Below are positions 10,556 through 26,869 of a stretch of DNA of 64,000 bases, piece by piece (the stretch's first letter is position 1; every line of letters starts with the position of its first letter). The notes beneath the pieces were generated by a model. That model saw nothing but the letters and a program-made list of their open reading frames with translations, was not told the origin of the DNA and did no database searches. The stretch comes from Carya illinoinensis (Eukaryota; Streptophyta; Magnoliopsida; Fagales; Juglandaceae): assembly GCF_018687715.1 (NCBI RefSeq), contig NC_056765.1, positions 20,289,394 to 20,353,393 on the forward strand. Reading direction: 5' to 3'. The position numbers and the translations under genes were made by a program.

Positions 10556-12765
10556 TGTTATGACCCGCTTTTACGTGTATTTTCACTGAAAAGTTGTTTT
10601 TAATTTAATTAATATATTAGTTTATTTATTTTAAATTAATTTGTTTTAATTGGTTTTTAATTTATTTGAGGTGGTGTTTAATTTATTTTAGTCGTTTTAC
10701 GGTTTTTAATATTGTTTTCGGCGGATCTGTTTTTGGTTTCCGGAGTGAGGATTGGACCTCATTTCTTTTCTTTTCTCTTTTTCTTTTTCCCTTTTCCTTT
10801 TTCTTTTTCTTCTTTTCTTCTTTTCTTCTTCCTCTTTTCCTTCCCGGTTTCTCTCTCCCCACGCAGCACTTCTCTCTTTTCTCCTTTCCATCGCCGCCCC
10901 TTTGACCGCTCATTTCTCCGCCGTCCAGCCACCGTTTAGTGCACCGCCACCACCATTCTCTTCCCCTTCCACCAGAGATCATTCCCACCAATTTTCAGAG
11001 CCATCAGAACAGCCGTTAGCCTTCGAGAGCCGCCGAAAGTTGCTGCACCTGCTCCGTTTTTGCCCCTGTCGCCAGTTGCTTTGCAGCCCAGAACTGCCAC
11101 TCACCGGCGGCGTGGCCTACACCACCCACCTAGTTTTCTTCCCCTCTCACCGGTGAACATCTCCACCAAGTTTCACCTCCATCCGAGCCACAGTTAGCCG
11201 CCACGAACTCCTCCAAGCCATATGGTTTTTCACCGTTTTCGATGCCGTCGCACCACCTCCGGCCACCATCTTTTCACAGCTTCTTCCCCTACCTCTTGCC
11301 GACCTAAACCACCCATTTTCGGCCTCGATCCGTTGCCGGAGCAGCTCCCACGAGCTCAACTCCGTTCAACCCTTTTTTGGCCTTCGACCGCCATTTCCAC
11401 CACCACCCATGGCCAAAACTCATTTCCCTTAGTTTCATAAATATCTCAAGGCCATTCCCTATCAATCCCGAGCCTTGGTTTGTCCCCGTTCAAAAGTGGG
11501 TATTTTAAAACCCACGGCCATAGTGAATTTGCACTGTTACGTTGCTTTCCTTCCGCCGTTTGCAACTCCGAGTGTTTTCTAAAAATACCATATAGCGCTG
11601 TAAGTATTTTCCAAACCCTACTTTCAGATTTAAATATATTTTGCTCATTCAATAATTATTTATCTGTTGGTTGGCTGATTCCGGACTGAGTCTGAGGAGT
11701 TCGGGGGTCGAATGGATGGAGGACGGAGTTGTTTGTTTTATTGATTTACGGATGGTTGTTTATTTTTGTGCATTGATATCGCATTTACATGGTGCATGCG
11801 CATGCATTTTTATTTAATTGAGAAAAGCCTGTTTTATTGGCGTAAGTGGATTTTCGGGTGCATGTGTATCACGACCCCAAGCCGGGATGGGGTATTATCT
11901 CGATGGAGCTCCTCTGGTCACTCGGGAGCAGAATAAACTGAGTGACGTCCCCTGAGTTGTCGCTAGGCGACGACAGGAGCGGGGGCTAGGGGATGCTTGG
12001 CTACGCACCGACTCCGTGGCCCTTCGCTGGCGAGGGCTAGAGTATGCTTGGCTACAAACGCGCAGGGCGCGGAACTGGGCATCGCTCGTTAGGTGTCACA
12101 TGCGTGGTCGTAACCTGCGGTGTGGCACTGGAGCCAGGGTGTGCGGATGACCCCTAGGGGAGGTCATGGTGCATACGGATTAATTGGATAATGGGTTGAG
12201 ATGGATATGGGCCCAATGTGACTTTTGGCGTGATATTTGGAAAGGATATGTTTTTGGGCCAAATGGAATTTTTGGCGTGCGTGGAAAAAAAATATGTTTT
12301 TATGGGTTTTGAGATGTGGTTTATGAGACATGTGCATTGGGCATACTTCATGCATATTGTTTGAGTTTTATATGTATTTATCTGGTGGTGTTTAGATTTT
12401 ACTTACCTGCGGCGCCATTTTTTGGTTCCGTAGATTTTGGTGCAGGGTTCGAGGAGGAGAAGGAGGCTGAGCCCGAGGATGCGGCTCCGCCGGAGTTTTG
12501 AGTTGAAGTTGTGCTGTGTAGCTGTTTTTAAAACTATATTTGTGTTATGTAATATTTTATTTATGTATGTTTTAAACAGCTTGTATTATATTAAGAAAAA
12601 TTCTGGTACTTAGTTATATGACTTTCGTTATCCGTTGCATTTCCTTTTGCACATTTGTTGCTCTTACACACACTTGGCACTCATCTTAGGGTGGTGACCC
12701 GGGTTGTCATCATCCGGACGTCTCGATTTTCCCGTGTCAGTGCGTGGGGATTTGGGGGCGTCACA
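10556..12765 (+). mobile_element. Solo LTR C (Tekay/Del-type)
   Basis: Starts TGTTATGACCCG at 10556 and ends GGGGGCGTCACA at 12765, 2210 bp. Flanks are AAATT (10551-10555) and AAATC (12766-12770), a 4/5 duplication. It belongs to the subgroup without the palindrome array, which has TTTTGGCGTGATATTTGG-like sequence instead, and with a duplicated GGCTAG...GGATGCTTGGCTAC segment at about 11985-12060. The polypyrimidine tract is at about 10765-10850 and the acidic frame ends at 12501. Confidence 0.87.
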
Positions 12766-13575
12766 AAATCCATTTAGGGTTTGGAATCAAGTTTGGGGTT
12801 TGGGGTACACATTTAGTATTTCGATTTCCTCCAAAATGTTGAGATTTTAGTTGGACTCCAAGTATTTAGGGTTTCACTAGGGTTGAAACCCTATTTGGTT
12901 TGGCACAAAATAGATGATTGGAGGGAATAGTATTTTGCTTAGGTGACATGATCTCACATCTTGATTTTCTTCACATTCCCATCTCATGGTTCCTTTTACG
13001 CCAAGTGTTTAGTACTATTCACCAAGTGTGACTAAGATCTTTCAAAGTGTCCAAACGAAACTTCTATAATCTAACTTAGGCATTCCATACTATGATTTTG
13101 AAAACACTGCACTTTATGCTATTATCAAGGTTACTATTCACTCCGGGGAAAGTGAAAATAAAATTTTCACTTTAAAATCCTAAATATACATAATCACCTA
13201 ATAGTACAATTTGTTTATCAAAATTCAACTCTGAAGTGCCTCGAAATTATCAAAACGCATTTTGTCTAAAAACAAAAAATGGGTTTATTGTGCCATAAAT
13301 TCCTAAATATTCCTTAAGTGTAATGGTATAAATTGTATCCGCCATAAATTCCTAAATATTCCTTTGAGTCTAATGGTGTAAATGGTATCCCATTCTAACT
13401 AGTTTAACTACCTCAAATAAATAAAATTGCTCTTCTGACACTTTAGTGAATGATAAACTATACTGATAGATTAAAACCTATGCGATTGGTCGATTCATGA
13501 AAACTTATGGAGTTTTCACGAAGTTCTTAAAGCCTAAAGAAATTCATCCCTTGAATTTCTAGCGGATTGATACAA

Positions 13576-14985
13576 CCAACACTAAGCTTTAAATACTTGA
13601 GTGTTATTGGGTGATGGTGGGCAGAAATAGATGGAACCCTAGAGGTGGATTTCGGCCATCTCATTACATTTCATTTCTTAAATCTTGTCCAGCTTTCTTG
13701 TAAGAATAAGTGAAACCTGACCTTTATAATTATACTAACCAAAATCCCCCAATCTTATTGGTGATATGGGTGGCACACTAGTGTTTTTGAAAAGAATCCC
13801 ATTGACAAGTGTCATTGGTCCTTAGAAATTCAAAATCCTCTTCCTTTTCCTCATAATTGCTTTCCTAGGAAACATAAGAACACTTTGCATGTGTGCCAAG
13901 TCATACAATCCAAAACCCCTTAATCTCTTCTTCATGATTTACCTCTTGGGAAACCTAGGAGTTTCACATGAATATGGCACCAAGTGGCATGCTCTGCCAT
14001 TACCAGAACTTGTCACTTACTCCCTCATCATTGCTTCCTTGAAAATGTAAGAAACATCTATGCATGGTTGCCATGTGGTGCCTTCTCTTGATAAGCTGAA
14101 CATTCCATGCTTCCCATCATTAGACCCTTCTTGAAAATTCAAAAATTCCCTTGCATGTGTGCCAACCCTCTTCACTTTAGCCAGAAAATGGCTTCTTCCC
14201 TTACTTATTATGGCTTCTTCTAGAAGCTTTATTGCATGTTTTCCAAGTGGCAAATCCTTGGCAAAGTCGAAACTTCCCTTTCCTAGATGCCTCATGATTG
14301 TGATCGTGGAAACTCAAAGGTCCCCTTTCTTACTTGGCTCCAAGTGGCTCCTCTCACTTACACACAAAACCCTAATGGCTTTTTTCAAACCCTAAACCCT
14401 TTTATAGCCAAAATTCAATAGACCTTGCGCCTTCTCTTGGGCTTGGGGCCTATGCCACTAACAAAAGATAAGGTTTACTTCACTCACTTGGTTATAGTCT
14501 TCATACTCTATTGGACTTGGGTCTACTTAGGTCAAAACAGAAATTAAGTCTTAACCTCAAGAACCTAGCTTGAGCCAAGATGTTACAAATGCATAACCTG
14601 TATTATGCAGGAATATACAATATTTAAGCACTAGAATTGACTTAAAGTTGTATATTATGCTTGGCCTTGTAGTATATAGTGAAAATGATTAAAGTTTTAG
14701 ATTGTTCCATGTTGAAATAGTGGGTTAAAGGACACATGAATGGAGGAAGAGATGTATGTGTTGACTAAAATTGAGTTGTGTGTTCTAGTCATATATCGAA
14801 AGGAATGGTTTGGTAGGAAGAGAATGATAATAATATGTCTTAACCTTTAAAGTGAACCACTTTAAAGGATAAGAACATAAAGTTGAATGTAATGTGTTGG
14901 AAGAGTGACTTCAATGGATCACACACTATGGTTTTGACATTAATACAATGATAGTAAAGGAATGTATGGAGGTAGGATTTGGATA
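13576..14985. other. Non-coding decayed repeat DNA between LTRs C and D
   Basis: No convincing gene. Small frames on both strands (up to about 92 codons near 14017-14295) arise in a degenerate, repeat-like stretch with recurring TTGCATG/CCAAGTGGC blocks and no domain signature. A GATGTTACA terminus-like sequence occurs near 14587, and the segment from about 14590 resembles the block at 22800-24060. Confidence 0.4.
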
Positions 14986-14990
14986 ATAGA

Positions 14991-17054
14991 TGTGATGACC
15001 CGCTTTCGCGTGTATTTTCGCTGAAGGGTTGTTTTTATTTTAATTAATATATTAGTTTATTTATTTTAATTTATTGCGTTTTAAAAATTGGTTTTTAATT
15101 TATTTGATGATGTGTTTTATTTCTTTTAGTCTTTTTACTATTTTTAATCTCGTTTCGGCGAGTTTGTTTTGTTTTCCCGGAATGAGGATTAGACCTCATC
15201 TTTTCCTACATCTCTTTTTTTCCTTTTTCCTTTTTTTTCTTTTTCTCTTTCTTTTTCTTCTTTCTTTTTCTTTTTCTTTCTTTTCTTTTTCTTCTTTTTT
15301 CTTTTTCTTCCTCGTGCGAGTCGACCCCGTCTCTCTCTCTCTCCTCCTCTCTCACGCCGGAGCTGCTTCCTGCCCTCGACCCGCCGCCGTCCGACCGCCG
15401 TGCGGCACACCTCCCATACCGTTCGACTCCCCTCCCTCTGGCGCACCTCCCCACCAAATCTCAGCCCCATCCGACCAACCGTTTGGCCGGAAAACCCCCT
15501 TAAAGCCTCCACGGTTTTTGCCTCGATCCTCCGCCGTCGCTCCACCTCCGGCCACCATTTCTTCACCACTTCATCACCGGTCCCTTGCCGTCCTAACCCA
15601 CCTATTTTCGGCCTCCAATAGTCACCGGAACAGCTCCCACGAGCTAGCTTTTTGGGAAATCCGGCCTCTCTCTGCCGTTTCTGCCGCCACCCACGGCCAA
15701 CCACCACTTCCAATAGCTTCATAATCATCCCTAGACTATTCCCTATCAATCCCAAGCCCTAGTTTGTCCCCGTTCAAAAGTGGGTATTTTACAACCCACG
15801 GCCACAGTGAATTTTCACTGTAACGTTGCTTTTTCTCCTCCGTTTGCAACGCCGTGTCTTTTCTAAAAATACCGTATAGCGCTGTAAGTATTTTCCAAAT
15901 CCTATTTTCAGATTTAAATATATATTGCTCTTTCAATTATTTTATTTGCTGGTTGGTTGATTCCGGACTGAGTCCGAGGAGTTCGGGGGTCGGATGGATG
16001 GAGGACGAAGTTGCTTGTTTATTTGATTTATGTTGATGGTTTATTTTGTGCATTGATATGGCATTACATGGTGCATGCACGTGTGTTTTTGTTTAATTGA
16101 GAAAAGCCTGTTTAATTGGCGTAAATGGACTTACGGGTGCGTGTGTATCACGACCCCAAGCCAGGATGGGGTATTATCCCGGTGGAGCTCCTCTGGTCAG
16201 TCGGGAGCTGAATAAACTGAGTGATGTCCCCTGGGTTGTCGCTAGGCGACAACGGGAGCGGGGGCTAGGGGTTGCTTGGCTACGAACGCCCCGGGCGCGG
16301 AACTGGGCATCGCCCTATGCACCGACTCCGTGGCCCTTCGCTGGTGAGGGCTAGAGGATGCTTGGCTATGAACATGCGGGGCGTGGAACTGGGCATCAGT
16401 CGTTAGGTGTCACATGCGTGGTGGTACTCTGAGGTGTGGCACTGGAGCCAGGGTGTGCGGATGACCCCTAGGGGAGCTCATGGCGCATACGAATAAAATG
16501 GATTTTGGTTTGAGACGGTTATAGAGGTCAAATGTGACTTTTGGCGTGGTTTTTGGAAAAGATGTGTTTTTGGGCCAAATGGGATTTTTGGCGCGTGTGG
16601 AAAATTATGGTTTTGGGTTTTGTGCATTGGGCATGCTTCATGCATTTTATTTGAGTTCTATGTGTTTTTATCTGGTGGTGTTTGGGTTTTACTTACCTGC
16701 GGTACCATTTTTTGTTCCGTAGCTTTTGGTGCAGGTTTTGAGGATGAGGAGGAGGAGACTGAGTCCGAGGATGCGGCTCCGCCAGGTTGCTGATGTTATG
16801 CTTTATATTTGGTTTAAAACTATATTAGTGTTTTGTAATATTTTATTTAGGTATGTTTTAAACAGCTTGTATTACGTTAAGAAAAATTCTGGTACTTAGT
16901 TATATGGCTTTCGTTATCCGCTGCGTGTTTCTTCGTGCACATATGTTGCCTCTGCACACACTTGGCACCCGTCGTTAGGGTGGTGACCCGGGTTGTCACC
17001 ATCCGGACGTCTCGATTTCCCCGCGTCCAGGAGCGGGGATTTGGGGGCATCACA
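14991..17054 (+). mobile_element. Solo LTR D (Tekay/Del-type)
   Basis: Starts TGTGATGACCCG at 14991, ends GGGGGCATCACA at 17054, 2064 bp, flanked by the exact duplication ATAGA (14986-14990 and 17055-17059). The polypyrimidine tract is at about 15200-15310. It carries the duplicated GCTTGGCTA...GGCATCG region (about 16255-16400). The acidic frame is broken by a 1-base loss in the GG(T)TCCGTAG stretch near 16715. Sense strand is plus. Confidence 0.92.
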
Positions 17055-17059
17055 ATAGA

Positions 17060-19925
<2,866 letters not shown>

Positions 19926-19930
19926 TCTTT

Positions 19931-22238
19931 TGTGACGCCCCCAAATCCCCACACACGAACGTGGGGAAATCGAGACGTCCAGATGGTGACAACCCGGGTC
20001 ACCACCCTAACGACGGGTGCCAAGTGTGTGCAAAGGCAACATATGTGCACGAAGAAACACACAGCGGATAACGAAAGCCATATAACTAAGTACCAGAATT
20101 TTTCTTAACGTAATACAAGCTGTTTGAAACATACATAAATAAAATATTACAAAACACTAATATAGTTTTAAACCAAACTATAAAGCATAACATCAGCAAC
20201 CCGGCGGAGCCGCATCCTTGGGCTCAGCCTCCTCCTCCTCATCCTCAAAACCTACACCAAAAGCTACAGAACCAAAAATGGTACCGCAGGTAAGTAAAAC
20301 CCAAACACCACCAGATAAAAACACATAGAACTCAAACAAAATGCATGAAGCATACCCAATGCACAAAATCCATAAAACATAATTTTCCACACACGCCAAA
20401 AATCTTATTTGGCCCAAAAACACATATTTTCCAAAAACCACGCCAAAAGTCACATTTGGCCTCTATAACTGTTTCAACCAAAAACCATTTTTACCCGTAT
20501 GCACCATGACCTCCCCTAGGGGTCATCCGCACACCCTGGCTCCAGTACCACACCGCAGAGTACCACTACGCATGTGACACCTAACGAGCGATGCCCAGTT
20601 CCACGCCCCGCATGTTCGTAGCCAAGCATCCTCTAGCCCTCACCAGCGAAGGGCCACGGAGTCGGTGCGTAGGGCGATGCCCGGTTCTGCGCCCGGCGCG
20701 TTCGTAGCCAAGCAACCCCTAGCCCCCGCTCCCGTCGTCGCCTAGCGACAACCCAGGGGACATCACTCAGTTTATTCTGCTCCCGAGTGACCAGAGGAGC
20801 TCCACTGGGATAATACCCCATCCCGGCTTGGGGTCGTGATACACACGCACCTGAAAGTCTACTTACGCCAATACACAGGCTTTTCACACTTAAACAAAAA
20901 CACACATGCATGCACCATGTAAATGCCATATCAATGCACAAAAATAATCAACCAACATAATTCAATAAAAGAAGCAACTCCGTCCTCCATCCATCCGACC
21001 CCCGAACTCCTCGGACTCAGTCCGGAATCTACCAACTAGCAGATAAAATAATTGAATGAGCAATATATATTTAAATCTAAAAATAGGGTTTGGAAAATAC
21101 TTACAGCGCTATACGATAATTTTAGAAAACACTCGGCGTTGCAAACGGCGGAGAAAAAGTAACGTTACAGTGAAAATTCACTATGGCCGTGGGTTGTAAA
21201 ATACCCACTTTTGAACGGGGACAAACCAGGGCTTGGGATTGATAGGGAATGGTCTAGGGATGATTGTGAAGCTATTGGAAGTGGTGGTTGGCCGTGGGTG
21301 GCGGCAGAAACGGCGGAGAGAGGCCGGATTTCCCAAAAAGGAAAGCTAGCTCGTGGGAGCTGTTCCGGTGACCGTTGGAGGCCGAAAATAGGTGGGTTAG
21401 GACGGCAATGGACCGTTGATGATGTGGTGAAGAAATGGTGGCCGGAGGTGGAGCGACGGCGGCGAATCGAGCCAAAAACCGTGTAGGCTTTAAGGGGGTT
21501 TTCCGGCCAAACGGCCGGCCGGATGGGGCTGGGAATTGGTGGTGAGGTGCACCGGAGGGAGAGGTGTCGACCGTTGGGGGCGGTGTGCCGAACGGCGGCG
21601 GGTCGAGGGCAGGAAGGAGCTCCGGCATGAGAGAGGAGGAGAGAGAGAGGGACGGGGTCGACGCGGGAGGGAGGAGAAGAAAAAAGAAAAGAAAGAAAAA
21701 AGAGAAAAAGAAAGAAAAAGAAAGGAGAAAAAGAAGGAAAAGAGAAAAAGGAAAAAGAAAAAGGAAAATGGGAAAGGACGTTGCTACGTCCACAGAAGAT
21801 TTCTACAGAAATCTTCTACCGATCACTTCATTTCCTTTTTTTTTTTTTAATTTTCTGTCAATATTTTTTTCAACTATTTAGATTTTTTTTTAAAAAAATC
21901 ACATATTCATTTAAAAACACTTACTTAATCATTAAGCAAAAAAAAAATTAAAAAAAAATAAAAAAAATTTCGGTAAAACATTTCTGTGGATTTAGTGTTT
22001 TCCAAAGGGAAAAGAGGTGTAGGAAAAGAAGATGAGGTCTAATCCTCATTCCGGGAAAACAAAAATAAACCGCCGAAACGAGATTAAAAACCGTAAACGA
22101 CTAAAAGAAATAAAACACATCATCAATTAAATTAAAACCCAATTTTAAAACGAAATAAATTAAAATAAATAAACTAATATATTAATTAAAATAAGAACAA
22201 CCTTTCAGCGAAAACACACGCGAAAGTTGGTCATCACA
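19931..22238 (-). mobile_element. Solo LTR E (Tekay/Del-type), with a small insertion
   Basis: On the plus strand it begins TGTGACGCCCCC at 19931 and ends GGTCATCACA at 22238, flanked by the exact duplication TCTTT (19926-19930 and 22239-22243). Total 2308 bp including an inserted segment of about 240 bp at 21770-22008. It belongs to the same subgroup as C, D and H (no palindrome array, duplicated GGCTACGAAC... region). The acidic frame is intact, ending at 20193 in minus sense. Confidence 0.92.
21770..22008. mobile_element. MITE-like insertion within LTR E
   Basis: About 240 bp that the other LTR copies lack. The LTR purine tract is interrupted just after GGAAAATGGG and resumes at AAGGGAAAAGAGG. 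The ends are loosely inverted: the left end carries TCCACAGAA...CTACCGA and the right end read in reverse carries TCCACAGAA...TTACCGA. The interior is A+T-rich with long T and A runs. No reading frame. A target duplication could not be set exactly because both flanks are purine repeats. Confidence 0.5.
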
Positions 22239-22243
22239 TCTTT

Positions 22244-25215
22244 AAATTTAGAAAATGTTATGCTGTGAAGCTAAAATGGTGTTGTGATGAATTGGATAGA
22301 TTTTCTATATAAAATGACTGTGTTGGTTGTGATAAATTGAGAAGAAGTGAGGGATAGTTTATGATGTGGTTATATATTGTGAAGTGATTGAAGTGATAAT
22401 GTGAAGTTTTTGATTGGGTTGTGTGTTGTGTGTTGTGTGAAGTGACAGGGTGATTGTGTAGTGGTGAAGTGGCTGAATGCCATGGGTAGTATCGAGATAA
22501 ACTATGTAGTTTGATGTGCTAGGTGAAGTGAGGTTTGGTTGGGATTGTAATGGATTTGTAAGTAAAGCATGGAGATTGTGAAGTATGGGGTTGTGTTAGT
22601 CTGTTTTGTGTGGATTTTAAATGGACTATGGAATTAGTATGTGAATTTTGTGTTGGGTGTTGCATATTGAGTTTAATTGGATGACAGATCTTTTGTGTTC
22701 TATTCATTGTCGATAGGCTTATTGATTTGAGAATAGTATTTGTGAAGTGATGGGGATTAATGGACAATTTGTGATGTGATTGTGTTAGTTTGTTGTATGT
22801 TGAGCTAAGTGATAGTGATATATGGATTAAGTATGAGTATGTGTATGGATTTTAATAGGATTTTCAAATTTGTGTTTAAAGCTGTCTTTCTTGCATTTTA
22901 TGCTTGTGTGAAGTATATATGATTTATGGTTGTAAGATGGTAGCATTTTGAATATGTATGAATGTTATTGCATAGATTAAAAGTTGTATAAGGATACTCT
23001 TGAAAGACTCAACAGATTTTTATGTATTAATACGTTGGTTATGATCTACTATGAGGAATTGATGTATTGATTAGGAACTTGAAATGGAATGTGTGTTGGT
23101 ATTGGATGGTAATTTAGGAATATTGATGTGTTACCAAGAGGCTTATAAATTGAGTGAGGTGTTTGTGAAGGTTGGTTGGTCAAATTTAATTATGTTGGGT
23201 GTGCTACGCATGAACAATGTGTATGCTGTGCATGAACAATGGATTTAAGTTGGGCTCAAGTGATAAATGAATAGAGTATGCATCTTGGTTTTCGTGGTAT
23301 TCATTGGACAACCTTAATAGTAAATCTTTAAATTCAATTGTATTTGATGAACGAATATAGAAATGGTTTGTAATTACATGATTGAGCTTGAGTTTGGACT
23401 ATGCTACATGATTTAATTGTATTGAGATGTTGGATATAAATGTATGAAGTATGGATTGAGATGGCCTATCTTGAAGTGTTGGGATTAAATGATAGAGATT
23501 TAGTGAGTTTGAAAAGCATGATGATGATGTTAGTTTCTAAATCGACAGATTTGTACATATTAAATGCATTGAGTATGGATGGTGCATGTTTAAACAAGTT
23601 AATGCTTTAAAATGAATTGTATGTTGACCTTAGGTGATAAAAAGAGTAGAAAATTGATTGGTTGCATATATTAGACAAATTTGTATACTTGAGTATATTA
23701 TGTATGGATGGTGTATTACTTGCATACTTCTTCATAATATTCCTAATTGTGGAAACTTACACCTCTATGTGTTCATAACTTCCCTTTCATTACACTTGTA
23801 CAAGTTGCCATTCAATCATTGAAGTATAATAATTTTCCATAAATCCTAAGCCTAAACTATGAATCTAAAAACCTAACATCATTTTCTAACTCATAAAGTG
23901 AGCTCATATGCTTCACTATAACCTCCAAACCATCACTCGATAAGCTTCACAAATTAGTCCCACTTCACCATTTGATCCAAACTACAAATACAATATCCAT
24001 CCTCTATACACATACAATCCAAACCAACATCAAATTAAGTTGAGTGGAAGTGAATGCACTAAGAGTTAGGAGTAGTTTTATTATGCAAGTTCTAAGTTTA
24101 ACATTCTTATGTAAATGAAAAGAAATAACATAAAGTTATGAATGCATATAGGTTGTCATCACACACACATGAATGTACTATATGAAGTGAAAATAGTATA
24201 GAGCCTAGGTAAGTATTATGTTTATACTCTTCTAGAGTTTTCCAAAGATATGAAATGAAAAAGAAATATTTTTATTTATAAAAATGAAATAAAATGGTTT
24301 TATGAGAAAAATGTTCTTTTATGAAATGAAATGAAAAGAAATGTTTTCTTAGAATGAAAGGATGCTTTACTATGACCAACTGCTCATTTTCTCTCGATTG
24401 GTCACAAGTCTCACTTTGGCATTTTAAATCTCAAATCGTTGTTTTTAAATATTGCATATGATTTTTAAATTGAACCAAGTGTTTTAAAATATTCCAAATA
24501 TGTTAAATGTCCAAAATTATTTTTTTAAGTGGGGTATTTGTAGTATTATTGAACCAATCCTAATTTTCAAGTAAGCCTTTCTATATTTTGAAGCCCCAAA
24601 AATAATATAGTTTTAGCCAGTCATTTTATTTAAATGATTTTAGTTCTTTAAGAGTGTTATTGAATATTTATTATTTTCTTTTATGTTAAAAATGCTATTT
24701 ATTTATATGGATTTATTTCTCTTACAAATGTATATTAAACTCATCATTTTATTTTATGATGAAGATTCTTATTTTTGAATCAAGAATAAAAGTTGGTTTA
24801 AAACTCAATGTATTTCCCTTGCAAGTATTTCTATTTTTTATTGCTATCTATCTTTTATTTAGTTGGATTTATATCCACCATTGGATCTAGGTTAGAGACC
24901 CCCAGATTTAAGACCCCAAAACCCTAAATTCCCTCATTCTTCCCTCTCTCTCTCTCTCTTCTCCCTCCCACGCTGTCTTTCTCTCTCTCCCCGATCCATC
25001 TTCTCCATCACATCTCCATGCAGTAGTCATCGCCGTCGTGACCTTCTGTCCACCATCACCTCATGCTAGAGATCCCTCACCTCTGACCATCTCTCCCTCT
25101 CTCCTCCCTGTAGCATAGCCCTCTCTCTCCCCGATTTCTACCCTCGCCCCCTCTCTCATGGCACAAGCCGCTGCTATCGCTGCTATCACCAGCTAGCACC
25201 ACCTTAGTCACTGTC
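22244..25215. repeat. Decayed long-LTR family 2, copy 2
   Basis: A second copy of the sequence around LTR D. The block at 24060-24370 matches 17080-17330 (TTATGCAAGTT..., ATAGGTTGTCATC...), and 24370-24560 matches 18540-18780 (AACTGCTCATTTTC..., TTTTAAATTGA.CCA.GT). It then passes into a pyrimidine-rich, CCCTCTCTCTC-type stretch at 24940-25180. No gene is visible; the small frames at 22519-22767 are not supported by any motif. Confidence 0.45.
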
Positions 25216-25216
25216 G

Positions 25217-26400
25217 TGAGTCACGCCCCAGATTTTGCTTAAGATCGGATGGACATCTAAAACATTAGGATATGTAACACAAGATTACCTACCCTCATTT
25301 ATGACATATAAGATGTAATGTTCCTAACATACATCTAGCAGTATGCAATATTCACAGCAAATAATTTTTTTCTTGAGCAATACTATGCATTGAGCATTAG
25401 CATTATGCATCTAGCATCATGCAATATGCAATGGTCAACCTCCTCCAGTCTGCCAATGTCCACTCCCTGTCCTAATCCTAACACATTACCTACCATTCGG
25501 GAGGAATGGTAGTTGGAACTACCACGATGAGATTTGGATACAAATTTCAGCAAGTCAAAAAAAAAAAAGCTTCCACACAAATTAATGATGCATTTATGGC
25601 AGTAAAGGTATGAATATATAATCAAAGTCAATAATAAGCATAACATAACTTGATATAACATGACATGAGCTAACATAACTTGAACTGATACGTGAACTGA
25701 CTTTGAAACTTGACATGACATGAACTTGAAACTGAGACTTAACTTAACGTGACATGAACTTGAAACATAGCATGAATGTTAACTGACTTGGATATGAACG
25801 TGAACTTGAAACATGACTGAACGTGAAATTGAACATCACATGAACATGAAATTGAACATGACTGAACGTGAACTTGAACATGACGTGAAAGTGAACTACA
25901 TGAACTTGGAATCTTATTCAATAAAGTTTATTAATAAAGTGTGACCATGTGGGTGATACATGGGTCCCCTAGAGCCATGTGTCCCTACCAATTACCGCAT
26001 TATAATACAGGTATCTAGACCAACTATGAGTACGTTAATACATACTCCACAGTTGTTGTAGCTCCATGTATTCTACGTGTCATAATTCTATGTCTCACCT
26101 ATTGTATACACCACAATTGCTATGACTTCATACTTCATGCGTCACAATTGCTATGATCCCATGACTTGTTTGTGCCACAATTATTGTAGACATAAGTGAA
26201 ATAAAATGTTGCTCCATCAACATTAGTGCCTGGTTTGGACTAATGACCAGCTAGTTAGGCTCCTTTCACAATCTGTTAACTATATTTCATCAACCTAGAG
26301 AATTTTACACATATTTAGACACTCCAACATGAACAATGGAGTTTCACTAAGATATTATCCCATCTTAGCACTTAGGGTCATGATTCACTATTACACAATC
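25217..26400 (-). repeat. Decayed long-LTR family 3, minus-strand copy (arm 1 of an inverted pair)
   Basis: Begins in plus-strand reading with GAGTCACGCCCCAGATTTTGC, close to the start of the copy at 43906. It is the reverse complement, with many differences, of about 26870-27594 continued at 31716-32600. Matching blocks include the GGTAGTTGGAACTACC hairpin (about 25510), CCACAGTTGTTGT, and GACACTCCAACATGAAC...GGAGTT. No coding sequence. Confidence 0.6.
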
Positions 26401-26869
26401 TATTCTGTCACGTATTGCTATATATTATAAGTATGTCATATTAAGTATGCCATATGTTGCATGTATGTTAGTTATATCATGTAATATTCACTATTGCAAG
26501 TATGTTATGTTAAATATGATATCTGTTACATGTTAGGTCATGTTATGAAATGTTTCCATATGAAGTAAGTCAAGTATTTTGAGTTACATTCAAGTTCAGT
26601 TATGCAGATACTCCTGGTGTAATCATTATGATTGTTGGGGTATCTTATTTAAAATACTTATGATAGAATCATTTTGATTGTCTGAGTATCTCTAAGGGAA
26701 CATGTTGGGCAGAATCATTCTGATTATTCACTATTCCTGACGAAATGACTGGATGAATCATTTTGATTGTCAGAATTCAAGTCCAAGTTCATGTTAAGTA
26801 AAAAAGTTAGATCAAGTTTATGTTAAGTCAAGTTTTAGATCACGTTCATGTTAAGTTATTCGTGTCAAT
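26401..26869. other. Spacer between the two inverted family 3 arms
   Basis: No reading frame of note. It contains repeated short units of the type GATAGAATCATTTTGATTGTC (about 26590-26770, four degenerate copies of AATCATT.TGATT), which may belong to the 5' end of the plus-strand family 3 LTR. Otherwise nothing recognisable. Confidence 0.45.

Larger units (their letters stand above)
4640..13575. repeat. Diverged repeat family Z, copy 2, split by LTR insertions A and C
   Basis: Homologous to 3380-4424 but split into three pieces, 4640-4835, 10499-10555 and 12766-13575, by the insertion of LTR A (with B inside) and LTR C. When the insertions are ignored the order of landmarks matches copy 1, including AATGCTAGAAA before and TTTGGCACAA after the second insertion. 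This gives independent support to the boundaries of A and C. Confidence 0.6.
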
